DNA of 64,000 nucleotides from an uncultured Flavobacteriales bacterium (GTDB lineage Bacteria; Bacteroidota; Bacteroidia; Flavobacteriales_F; PHOS-HE28), in the NCBI GenBank assembly GCA_937872175.1, contig CALMPI010000010.1:124001-188000 (forward strand), read 5' to 3'. A model generated the notes under the pieces. It did no database searches, was not told where the DNA came from, and worked only from the letters and a program-made list of their open reading frames with translations. The first letter of the stretch is position 1. Each line of letters starts with the position of its first letter. Made by a program: the position numbers and the translations under genes. Of this stretch, positions 25,009-32,570 are shown piece after piece.

Positions 25009-28000
25009 ACGCCAGCGGAGCGGCTTGACAACCGCTGAACGAGCCAGGGGAACACCTCCGTCCGGAGCGCGATCGCGAACGCGAGGGACATGAGCCACAG
25101 CACGGCCATGTTGGCCCAGAAGGTCGGGATCCGGACGGTGCCCAGCCATTTTGCGGGTGCGTAGAAGTGGGCTCCGAAGAAGCCCATGCCCCGGGCCTCC
25201 AGGTAAATGGGGTCGCTCTTGCGGACCAGGGTCCCCCGGTCCACGGCGATGACGTTCACATCGTTCTTGTTGGTGACGAACTCGGCCAGGCTCTCATTGC
25301 GGTGGGCGTCCAGCAGGGCGAAGTAGCGCTCCCGGGCCTCGGGGTCCGCAGTGAGCTCGGCGATGAGCTGCTCCTTGGACCGCTCGGCCTCCTTGTACAT
25401 GCGACGGTAGTGGATGGTGAGGTCGTTCAGCAGCCCGTCCACGGCGTTGAGGGCCGCTTCATCCACTCGCCCGTCCGCCCCCATCGCAAGCTCAGGCACC
25501 ACCAGTCCGCCGACCCGTGCGGCCTCTGCCCGCAGTTCGTTGAGGAGAAGGTCCAGATCGCGCTGGCGCTGTCCGACCTTCGCCGCATCGGTCCCCGTGC
25601 CGCGCAGGTTGGACACACGGTGCTGCAGCTCCCGCACCCACAGGTCCTTCTTCCAATTGGCGGTCTTCATGCGCTGGTCCAGCGCATAGAACTGACGTTC
25701 GTAGGCATTGTCGACGTACTGCGTGACCGCGAGCCCCTCGTACGCCCAGCGGCTGGCCATCACGTTGCCGATCCACGGAACGCCCTGTTGCGAAGAGAAC
25801 CAGGGGTGGAGCTTGTCGAAGCGCACGATGATGCCCGAGAAGAGCAGCTGCGGAATGATCAGCACGGGGATCACGATGTAGATGACCTTCGCGCTGTTGA
25901 AGCTCGCGCTCACATTGAGGCCGAGCACGTTCGCGAAGCAGCTGGTGCTGAACAGGAGCGCCCAGTGGACGAAGGCCATGTCCTGGATCCCCAGCACGCG
26001 ATCGCCGACCACCACGAAGAGCAGCGATTGGATCGCGGAGATGAGGAACAGGATGGCGATCTTGCTCAGCAGGTAGCTGTTGCGGTTCAAGGCCAGGAAC
26101 TTCTCGCGCTGCAGGATCTTCCGGTCGCGGATGATCTCCTCGGCGGCCACGGTGAGGCCCAGGAAGAGCGATACGATGACGGCGATGAAGAGGTATTGCG
26201 GGATGTTGTCGTTGGCGCGGTAGATGTAAGCGGTGCCCTCCTCCCCCGCCCCGTGATAGCGCAGGAAGAAGGCCATGACGAAGGCGAGCACCGGGGCCTC
26301 CAGCAGATTGATGAGGACGTACTGGCGGTTGGCCAGCTTCGCAAGGATGTCCCGGGTGAAGAACACCTTGAGCTGCACAAGCCAGCCGGGTGCCTTGAAG
26401 GTGCTCCTGGGTACACTACGCACGTCGGGTACCTGCGCCATACGCCCCTCCATCTGCGCCCTGAAGACCTCGTTCCAGGCCTCGGGGCTGATCCGGCGTT
26501 GGTCGGTCTCCATGCCGTACTCGTCCACCAGCTTCGCCTCCAGGATGTTGAAGATCTGCTCGGGGTTCACATTGCCACAGGCCCTGCACTGGCCCACATC
26601 GCTGTTCACCTGCCCGGTGACGCGCTTGAAGTACACCACCGACTCCACCGGGTCACCATAGTAAACGGGATACCCCTCCTGATCGATGAGCAGGAGCCGG
26701 TCGAAGAGCTTGAAGATGTCCGAGCTGGGCTGGTGGATCACCACGAACACGATACGCCCGCGGAGCGCCAGTTCCTTGAGCAGGTCCATGATGTTCTCCG
26801 AATCGCGGGAGCTGAGGCCGCTCGTGGGCTCATCCACGAAAAGGACACTGGGTTCGCGGATCAGCTCAAGGGCGATGTTCAGGCGTTTGCGCTGGCCGCC
26901 GCTGATCGTTTTCTCCAACGGCGAGCCGACCTTGAGGTCCTTGGTATCGTAAAGCCCCAGCTGCTGAAGGAGCTTGAGCACACGGTCACCGATCTGCGCG
27001 TCGGAGAGGTCGCCGAAACAGAGCTTCGCGTTGTAGAAGAGGTTCTGGTACACCGAGAGCTCCTCGATGAGCAGGTCGTCCTGGCTGACATGCCCGATGA
27101 CCCCGCGGATGCGGCCGGCCTCGCTGTGGACATCCACCCCATTGATGGTGACATGTCCGGTGGTGGGCCTCAGGTTCCCGTTGAGCACGTTGAGCAGCGT
27201 GCTCTTTCCGCTGCCACTGCCGCCCATGATGCCGACGAGCTTCCCGCTGGTCTCGGCCAGGTCCAGTTCGTGCAGCCCCACGCGTCCGTTGGGAAAGGCG
27301 TAGGTGATCCGTTCGGCCTTGAACACGAGCGCGTCGCGCTGGCGCCCCTTCATGAAGCTGCCAAGGATGTCGCTGTAGTAGATCGGGCGGCCGTGCGGGG
27401 GCCTGATCGACGCACCGTTGCTGAGCACGTAGTGATGGCGACCGCTCATGGGCTGCCCGTTCAGCAGCACCCGGTCCTGCCCGAGGTAGCGCGCCATGTA
27501 CAGGTTCACGTTGGGCACATGCAGGACACGGAGCTCCCCTTCCAGATGGGCATGCAGGTGGCGGGCCTTCGAAAGCCCGTTCTCCACGGCCGCATCGGCG
27601 TAGAGCAGATGCGGGGAGTCGACACGCTCCCCAGCGGCCTGCGCCACGAAGGCCTGGCACCGCTCGAAATCCTCGCGGCCGATGTTGAAGGTCTCGGCCA
27701 CCGTATTGACGAACTCCTGCTCCTGCTCGGCCACGCCACCGGCATGGATGAACTCCAGCAGGTGCATGAGCACGATGAACTTCTGTCGCTGGGTGAGCTC
27801 CTCGTTCACCTGTACGCAGATGCGCAGCACGCGGACGGAGTTCACCGAGAGGCGCTTGCGGCCGGAGCGGCCCTCGCCTCCCTGGTTGTGGAAGGCGTCC
27901 ACATGGGCATCGAACCGGGCGAGGTGTTCCTCCACCTGTTCTCCGGTGAACTGCTGGCGCAGGAAGCGTTCCAGCATGAGGCGCCCGGCAGGTCGGCCCG

Positions 28001-28073
28001 AACCGGCGCCGGCATCTGCCCGCGCGATGATGGCGAACAGTTGCAGCAGTGCGTTGAGGATCTTCTCGCTCAT
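25005..28073 (-). CDS. Large ABC-2 type (ABCG-like) transporter with N-terminal TerB-like region
   Basis: A 1022-residue protein. About residues 1-140 form an all-helical region with TerB-like acidic spacing (QKFIVLMHLLEFIHAGG). The ATPase domain has Walker A GGSGSGKST near residue 281, signature ISGGQRKRLNIALEL and Walker B VLFVDEPTSGL, the ABCG/White type. A linker holds CRACG. Then come about six transmembrane helices of ABC-2 type, interrupted before the last by some 200 residues of charged, helical sequence likely outside the membrane. Substrate unknown. Start at ATG 28073 (MSEKILNALL). Downstream of two secreted-protein genes on the same strand. Confidence 0.87.
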   Translation of the reverse strand: MSEKILNALLQLFAIIARADAGAGSGRPAGRLMLERFLRQQFTGEQVEEHLARFDAHVDAFHNQGGEGRSGRKRLSVNSVRVLRICVQVNEELTQRQKFIVLMHLLEFIHAGGVAEQEQEFVNTVAETFNIGREDFERCQAFVAQAAGERVDSPHLLYADAAVENGLSKARHLHAHLEGELRVLHVPNVNLYMARYLGQDRVLLNGQPMSGRHHYVLSNGASIRPPHGRPIYYSDILGSFMKGRQRDALVFKAERITYAFPNGRVGLHELDLAETSGKLVGIMGGSGSGKSTLLNVLNGNLRPTTGHVTINGVDVHSEAGRIRGVIGHVSQDDLLIEELSVYQNLFYNAKLCFGDLSDAQIGDRVLKLLQQLGLYDTKDLKVGSPLEKTISGGQRKRLNIALELIREPSVLFVDEPTSGLSSRDSENIMDLLKELALRGRIVFVVIHQPSSDIFKLFDRLLLIDQEGYPVYYGDPVESVVYFKRVTGQVNSDVGQCRACGNVNPEQIFNILEAKLVDEYGMETDQRRISPEAWNEVFRAQMEGRMAQVPDVRSVPRSTFKAPGWLVQLKVFFTRDILAKLANRQYVLINLLEAPVLAFVMAFFLRYHGAGEEGTAYIYRANDNIPQYLFIAVIVSLFLGLTVAAEEIIRDRKILQREKFLALNRNSYLLSKIAILFLISAIQSLLFVVVGDRVLGIQDMAFVHWALLFSTSCFANVLGLNVSASFNSAKVIYIVIPVLIIPQLLFSGIIVRFDKLHPWFSSQQGVPWIGNVMASRWAYEGLAVTQYVDNAYERQFYALDQRMKTANWKKDLWVRELQHRVSNLRGTGTDAAKVGQRQRDLDLLLNELRAEAARVGGLVVPELAMGADGRVDEAALNAVDGLLNDLTIHYRRMYKEAERSKEQLIAELTADPEARERYFALLDAHRNESLAEFVTNKNDVNVIAVDRGTLVRKSDPIYLEARGMGFFGAHFYAPAKWLGTVRIPTFWANMAVLWLMSLAFAIALRTEVFPWLVQRLSSRSAGV

Positions 28074-28102
28074 GAGGGGGACCGCCGGGCAGGCCCGGAA
28101 AA

Positions 28103-28132
28103 GGAACATCCCTCTTTACGGGAGGGATGTCC
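28103..28132. repeat. Hairpin between the small secreted-protein gene and the ABC transporter gene
   Basis: GGAACATCCCTC and GGAGGGATGTCC pair around a TTTAC loop. No T-run follows on the minus strand. It could attenuate transcription into the ABC gene. The loop resembles that of the array at 16806-16961. Confidence 0.45.
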
Positions 28133-28156
28133 AAAGGGTTCCGGGCCCCGGAACGC

Positions 28157-28576
28157 CTACTGCTTGAAGCCGATCAGCATCACCGCACAGCCTGAACCGA
28201 GCTTGGACGGGTCGAGCTGCGACTCGATGGTGACGTCCAGTGTGTTGGCCACCACCAGGTCCCAATACGGACTGTTCGCATGCTCCTTGTTGGTGAAGAG
28301 GAGGTTCCGCTCCTTGTCGAACACACTGAAGATCAGATTGCCATCCGCCAGCCCGCTGCAGGCCGCCACCCGGTAGGTGGTGCCACCAAAAAGCGTGAGG
28401 GAGAACTCCGCGAGCTCATCCCCCTGCAGCAGGGCGCGGTAGAACTGGCCATCGGGGATGTACGACGCGGTGATGTGCTTGGCGCACAGATCGGCGATGG
28501 TGTCGCACTGCGCGGAGGCCTGGCCGGCTGCGAAAAGGCCGAGCACGGTGGCGGCCGTGGCGATGGTCGTCCTCAT
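28157..28576 (-). CDS. Small secreted protein, unknown
   Basis: A 139-residue protein with a signal peptide (MRTTIATAATVLGLFAAGQA then SAQ). The mature part has Cys pairs (QCDTIADLCAKH, AACSGLAD, GSGCAVML) and a beta-sandwich-like pattern (LTLFGGTTYRVAACSGLADG). Family not recognised. It starts two bases after the stop of the lipoprotein gene and lies upstream of the ABC transporter, so the three probably work together at the envelope. Confidence 0.8.
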   Translation of the reverse strand: MRTTIATAATVLGLFAAGQASAQCDTIADLCAKHITASYIPDGQFYRALLQGDELAEFSLTLFGGTTYRVAACSGLADGNLIFSVFDKERNLLFTNKEHANSPYWDLVVANTLDVTIESQLDPSKLGSGCAVMLIGFKQ

Positions 28577-28578
28577 GG

Positions 28579-29481
28579 TCAGATCAGGTACTTGGTGCGC
28601 AGCACGGCCACCTGTTCGGCGATGGCCGACAGGTCCTGCGGGGTGATGACCACCGTGGAAGTGCTGTTGATGAAGGTGGTGCGCGAAGCGGCGTCGGTGA
28701 CGGGCTTTTCGTAGGTGTAGGTGCTCTTCAGACCCGCGAAGGCCTGCTTCAGGCTCTTCAGGTCGGCGCACAGGGCGGTGCATTGCTGCTCCCTGTCGTT
28801 GGCCTCGATCAGCGCGATCAGGTCGTCGAGGGCCTTGCGTTGCTCGGCGATGCGCGGTGTGAGCTTTGCCTGCGCATCACCCGTGGCATGCGCGAGGGCA
28901 AGGTGCAAGGAGCCGATCCAGCCGCCGGCGAGCACCAGGGACGCCACATCGCCCCGTTCATTGGTCTTCAGGTAACGATCGGCGGCACGGAAGGCCTCCC
29001 CGCTGAGCCTCAACAGGCTGTCCTGGGTGTTCACGTTCCGCCTGAACCGGTCCACCAGACCCTTGTCGAACGCATTGCCCATCTCCAGGTCGGCGCTCAG
29101 TTCTTCGATGGTCTGCAGGGTGGCCAGCGCGGTCTGGCCGTCCTTGTGGATCGTGGCATAGGCCAGATCGGACCCGAACAAGCCCACGGCCAGGGCGCGA
29201 CCCATCCTGCCGGTCAGCACCTCGGCCTTGCCCTTGTCCATGAGCAGGTCGCGCTGATAAGCGGCACCGGTGCTGCGGATCAAGAGAGCGGTCTGCACCG
29301 GTGACGGGATGCTGAAGAGCTTGCCACCGACGTTCACCACACCTCCGCCGTCGGAGGGGGTCGTGGCCAGGCTGTCCTTGGCGGTGGCGTCGGAGCCCTG
29401 ACCTTCGCCACCACCGCCGCAAGCGGCCAGCAGCATGGACCCGGCGATGGTCAGGACGAGATGGGGTCGATGGGAACGCAT
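28579..29481 (-). CDS. Lipoprotein with helical mature domain, unknown
   Basis: A 300-residue lipoprotein (IAGSMLLAAC lipobox, then GGGG and an acidic Ser/Asp linker). The mature domain is mostly helical (GKAEVLTGRMGRALAVGLFG, then NAFDKGLVDRFRRNVNTQDS). No enzymatic motif. First gene of a three-gene minus-strand cluster with a small secreted protein and a TerB-like/ABC transporter. A TACTTTCG -7 box lies 33 bases upstream of the start. Confidence 0.8.
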   Translation of the reverse strand: MRSHRPHLVLTIAGSMLLAACGGGGEGQGSDATAKDSLATTPSDGGGVVNVGGKLFSIPSPVQTALLIRSTGAAYQRDLLMDKGKAEVLTGRMGRALAVGLFGSDLAYATIHKDGQTALATLQTIEELSADLEMGNAFDKGLVDRFRRNVNTQDSLLRLSGEAFRAADRYLKTNERGDVASLVLAGGWIGSLHLALAHATGDAQAKLTPRIAEQRKALDDLIALIEANDREQQCTALCADLKSLKQAFAGLKSTYTYEKPVTDAASRTTFINSTSTVVITPQDLSAIAEQVAVLRTKYLI

Positions 29482-29514
29482 GGTCAATGACTGTCCGCGG
29501 GTACGGACCGGGGA

Positions 29515-29522
29515 CGAAAGTA
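29515..29522 (-). promoter_or_regulatory. Candidate -7 promoter element of the lipoprotein-ABC cluster
   Basis: Minus-strand TACTTTCG, 33 bases upstream of the lipoprotein start; same octamer as upstream of the methyltransferase gene at 23632. Confidence 0.5.
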
Positions 29523-29584
29523 GATGCGTCCTCCTCCCCTGGCCGCCATGGGGCGGTGCACTTATCAACAGGGCGGGGTTCGGC

Positions 29585-32293
29585 TCAGCGTTTCACCACG
29601 CGACCGGTCGCGGTCAAAGCTCCTTCCACCCGGTACAGGTAGCTGCCTGAGGCCAGGTCACGCGCATCGACGCGCAGCTGGCCCGATGCGGGTGCCTCGA
29701 GCCGCCGCACCACACGTCCCTGCAGGTCCATCAGGTGAAGGACGACCCGCTCTCCGGCCTTCGCCGCGTAGGTCATCACGAAATGGTCGTCGAACGGATC
29801 GGGCATCACCGAAAGACCGGCAGCTCCTTCCAGGCCGGCCACGGCGGTGCTGAACACGCAAGCGTCCGTCAGGAAGGTCAGCGGTGACGCGTAGTCCTCA
29901 TTCACCACGTCAATCACCTGGTCGATGCAGATGATGTTGTCCGGGTTCACGAAATGGACACGGAACAAGGGAGTGAACCCGTTGTGCCGCTCGAACAAGC
30001 TGTCCACGTAAGAGAGGCCGATGACATGGGCGGTGCTGCCGTTGAACGCGGGTACGATGGGGAAGTCCATCGGGTCCGCCAGGTTGTCCACGCCGGTGAT
30101 GGTGATCCCGCTGAAGCGGAGCTCGTAGCCCACCAGCTTCCGGTTCGGGTTGCGCACATGAACGTCCAGGTGGCCCGCACCGAGGTCGAACGCGCCGATG
30201 GTGAAGGTCACCGAATCATAGATGTTCACCATGTCAAGGAGCGGGAAGCTGCAGCGGGTGTCCATCAGGCTGCTGTCGCCGAGCAGGTTGGCCTGATGGC
30301 AATGGGCGATCAGTGCGGCATCGGCCACGGTAAGGGTGCCATCGTCGTTCACATCCGTGCAGGGAGCGGCGGCCAGCGAGGCGTTCAGGATGCCGGCCAC
30401 ATAGCCGGCCGCATCGATGCTGTCGTTGTCCGCATCCACGTCCAGGTCGCCGATGAGCCGGGTCCCGGCGCACACGCCTTCACAATCGATCTGGGCGTTC
30501 CCGTAGATCTGCCCGAGACAGTCGACGTAGGACGGGCAGTTCTGCTGCACCGATACGACGAGGTTGGGGGTGCGCGTGATCTCGATGCAGGCCTGCCCCC
30601 AGTTGTTGTTGATGTCCATTTCGAACCGGCCCAGGGCGTCGGGGCTGTTGTCCCAGTTGGTCCGAACCACGAGCGTGTATCGTCCGTCCGGTACGTCGGT
30701 GATGTCGATCCATTGGCAGGAAAGGCCGCTGCTGTAAATGTCACCACAGCCCATGCTGATGCCCATGTTGCTGCAGCCGTACTGGGCCGATCCGCCGCCG
30801 CTGCATTCAAGGTCCATCACGCAGAAGCCGTTCTTGAATCCCTGGGCCATCTGCTGGCCGATGCTGTCATACAGGAGGTATTCGGCGTACCCCTCGTAGT
30901 GCCAGTGGTTGTGGCAGGCGCCGTAGACGAACTGGTCGGGGTTGGCGCCGGGGTTGCCGATGTAGTAGTCCGTGAAGCCGATGTTCTGGATATGGGTGGT
31001 GAAGCGCACCAGTTCGCGCGTGCCGAACCCGGCCAGACAGCCTTCCTGGATGTAGCAGTCGTTCGCGTTCACCACCATCGTCTGGGCATAGATGGAGTTC
31101 TGTAACACGTCGCTGCGCACGATCAGGTCCGGACCCAGCGGGCAGTTCGGGTCGCCCCATGGGATGCAGCTCCCGTCGTCCACTGCGGCGAGCGGGTTGA
31201 AATTGCAAGAAGCGGGATCCGTACAGCCGGCGATGGGGCCCGCGTACTCCAAGGTCCATTCGATGCCGGTGCCCGCACAGCTCGTGTCCGTATCACCGAT
31301 CCTGACGTAGTAGGTCATCCCCGCCTGCAACAAGGCGTTCACCTGGGCCTGGAGGCCGCAACCGCCCTGGTCGTTGTCATAGTAGATGGTGCCGATGTTG
31401 GTGTCGTCCCAGATCAGTCCGATGCAGTGGTCGTAGACCCAGACGCGGGTGTCGCACGTGTTCGTCCCGCAGGTGGTGATGCTGTACACCCCGTTGCTGT
31501 CCGGGACGAAGATGTACCAAGTGTCATTCCCGGGGGTGTTGTGCTGACCCTGGACCACCGTGTCGGGCGACAGGCAGCCGAAGCCCGGCGGGCAGTTCCA
31601 TTCCACACGGTCGGTGAAGTCGAAGTTCCCGCCCTGGGCGATCAATGCGCCATCCACATAGAGCCAGTAACCGCCCGGCGCGAAGATCCCGTCGCCATAG
31701 GTGTCATGCATCGTGAACACCAGGCAGTCCGAGGTGTCCACGCACAAGGCCGCGCCGGTGGAGGTGCCTGAGGCCAGCACCACGCCGTTGCCGTTGCGCA
31801 GGTCCCAGCTCATCTCGTTGGGATAGGCGTCGGGCACGATGTTCACCTGGACGGCCACTTCACCGGCCGCACAGCTCGGCGGCGGTGGCGGGATGTTCGC
31901 GTTCAGGCTCCACACCACCGTGTCCGTCGCACAGGCGTTCTGATAGTCGCCCACCCGGATGAAGATCTCCTGGCCTCCGGTGAGGTTGAGCACCAGGCTG
32001 CTCTGCAGGCTGCATGCATCATCATTATAACCAAGGGCGTTCAAGCCCTGCTCGTTGGTCACCAGGCCGGTGCAGTAGGTGTACGCCCAAAGCTTGGTAT
32101 CACAGCTGCTCAGCCCGCAGGTGCTCAGCGTGAACTGCCCGGTGGCCGGCGCCGTGTACACGTACCAGGCATTGTCGAATGGAGCGGTATGCGTGCCGGG
32201 GGCCACAGGGATCGCCGTGGAGCACGTGGCGCCGGGCTGGGCCTGAGCGGTAAGGGTGACGAGGGCGAACAGAAGGGGTAGAGGCGTGCGCAT
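29585..32293 (-). CDS. T9SS-exported lysyl-oxidase-like copper enzyme with dockerin-like and cohesin-like segments
   Basis: A 902-residue exported protein. After the signal peptide (LLFALVTLTAQAQ) come two beta-sandwich repeats with Cys pairs (about 25-135 and 235-350). The lysyl-oxidase core spans about 390-590: copper ligands His461, His463 and His465 in CHNHWHYEGYAEY; Lys487 in GFKNGFC; Tyr520 in GDIYSSGL, followed by CQWIDITDV. Lys487 and Tyr520 match human LOX Lys320 and Tyr355, which form the quinone cofactor. Next is a dockerin-like pair (GDLDVDADNDSIDAAGY and DVNDDGTLTVADAALIAHC), then a cohesin-like beta domain (KLVGYELRFSGITITGV). A type A T9SS domain ends the protein (MPDPFDDHFVMTY to GRVVKR). 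Oxidation of peptidyl lysine for surface cross-linking is inferred. Confidence 0.85.
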   Translation of the reverse strand: MRTPLPLLFALVTLTAQAQPGATCSTAIPVAPGTHTAPFDNAWYVYTAPATGQFTLSTCGLSSCDTKLWAYTYCTGLVTNEQGLNALGYNDDACSLQSSLVLNLTGGQEIFIRVGDYQNACATDTVVWSLNANIPPPPPSCAAGEVAVQVNIVPDAYPNEMSWDLRNGNGVVLASGTSTGAALCVDTSDCLVFTMHDTYGDGIFAPGGYWLYVDGALIAQGGNFDFTDRVEWNCPPGFGCLSPDTVVQGQHNTPGNDTWYIFVPDSNGVYSITTCGTNTCDTRVWVYDHCIGLIWDDTNIGTIYYDNDQGGCGLQAQVNALLQAGMTYYVRIGDTDTSCAGTGIEWTLEYAGPIAGCTDPASCNFNPLAAVDDGSCIPWGDPNCPLGPDLIVRSDVLQNSIYAQTMVVNANDCYIQEGCLAGFGTRELVRFTTHIQNIGFTDYYIGNPGANPDQFVYGACHNHWHYEGYAEYLLYDSIGQQMAQGFKNGFCVMDLECSGGGSAQYGCSNMGISMGCGDIYSSGLSCQWIDITDVPDGRYTLVVRTNWDNSPDALGRFEMDINNNWGQACIEITRTPNLVVSVQQNCPSYVDCLGQIYGNAQIDCEGVCAGTRLIGDLDVDADNDSIDAAGYVAGILNASLAAAPCTDVNDDGTLTVADAALIAHCHQANLLGDSSLMDTRCSFPLLDMVNIYDSVTFTIGAFDLGAGHLDVHVRNPNRKLVGYELRFSGITITGVDNLADPMDFPIVPAFNGSTAHVIGLSYVDSLFERHNGFTPLFRVHFVNPDNIICIDQVIDVVNEDYASPLTFLTDACVFSTAVAGLEGAAGLSVMPDPFDDHFVMTYAAKAGERVVLHLMDLQGRVVRRLEAPASGQLRVDARDLASGSYLYRVEGALTATGRVVKR

Positions 32294-32312
32294 CGAAGCC
32301 GGTTGGAAGGCT

Positions 32313-32320
32313 CGAAGGTA
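32313..32320 (-). promoter_or_regulatory. Candidate -7 promoter element of the lysyl-oxidase-like gene
   Basis: Minus-strand TACCTTCG, 19 bases upstream of the start codon. Confidence 0.5.
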
Positions 32321-32330
32321 CGAGGATCCC

Positions 32331-32474
32331 TTAGGCGTTCATCGTGCGCTTGTAATGACGCGGGAACCGCACGCGTCGCCGCACCAGATCATAGTATTTC
32401 CGCCACAGCGGAGTGTTCAAGAGCTCAAGAAGGCTTCGGTCCGCCGGCGTTGTCAGAACGGCTCGCGTCCTCAT
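32331..32474 (-). CDS. Possible small basic protein of 47 residues
   Basis: A short minus-strand frame beginning MRTRAVLTTPADRSLLELLN and ending RRRVRFPRHYKRTMNA. The amphipathic helix LWRKYYDLVRRRVRF and the strong Arg/Lys content would fit a nucleic-acid or membrane-binding peptide. It fills most of an otherwise empty 277-base gap between two large T9SS genes. There is no recognisable promoter, family or partner, and it could be a remnant of a longer gene. Confidence 0.35.
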   Translation of the reverse strand: MRTRAVLTTPADRSLLELLNTPLWRKYYDLVRRRVRFPRHYKRTMNA

Positions 32475-32570
32475 GTCACAGGGGTTTCCTGTGCAGGACA
32501 GGACAGCGCCCGGCGTTCGTTGCCTGCCAGGCCTCCGGTCTTGGCGATTGATATACCGGTCCGGCCGGTG

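Noticed and set aside
25167-28376. 1069-codon plus-strand frame opposite the large ABC transporter
   Set aside because: The minus strand carries Walker and signature motifs; the plus-strand translation is His/Gln/Val-rich low-complexity sequence typical of antisense shadows.
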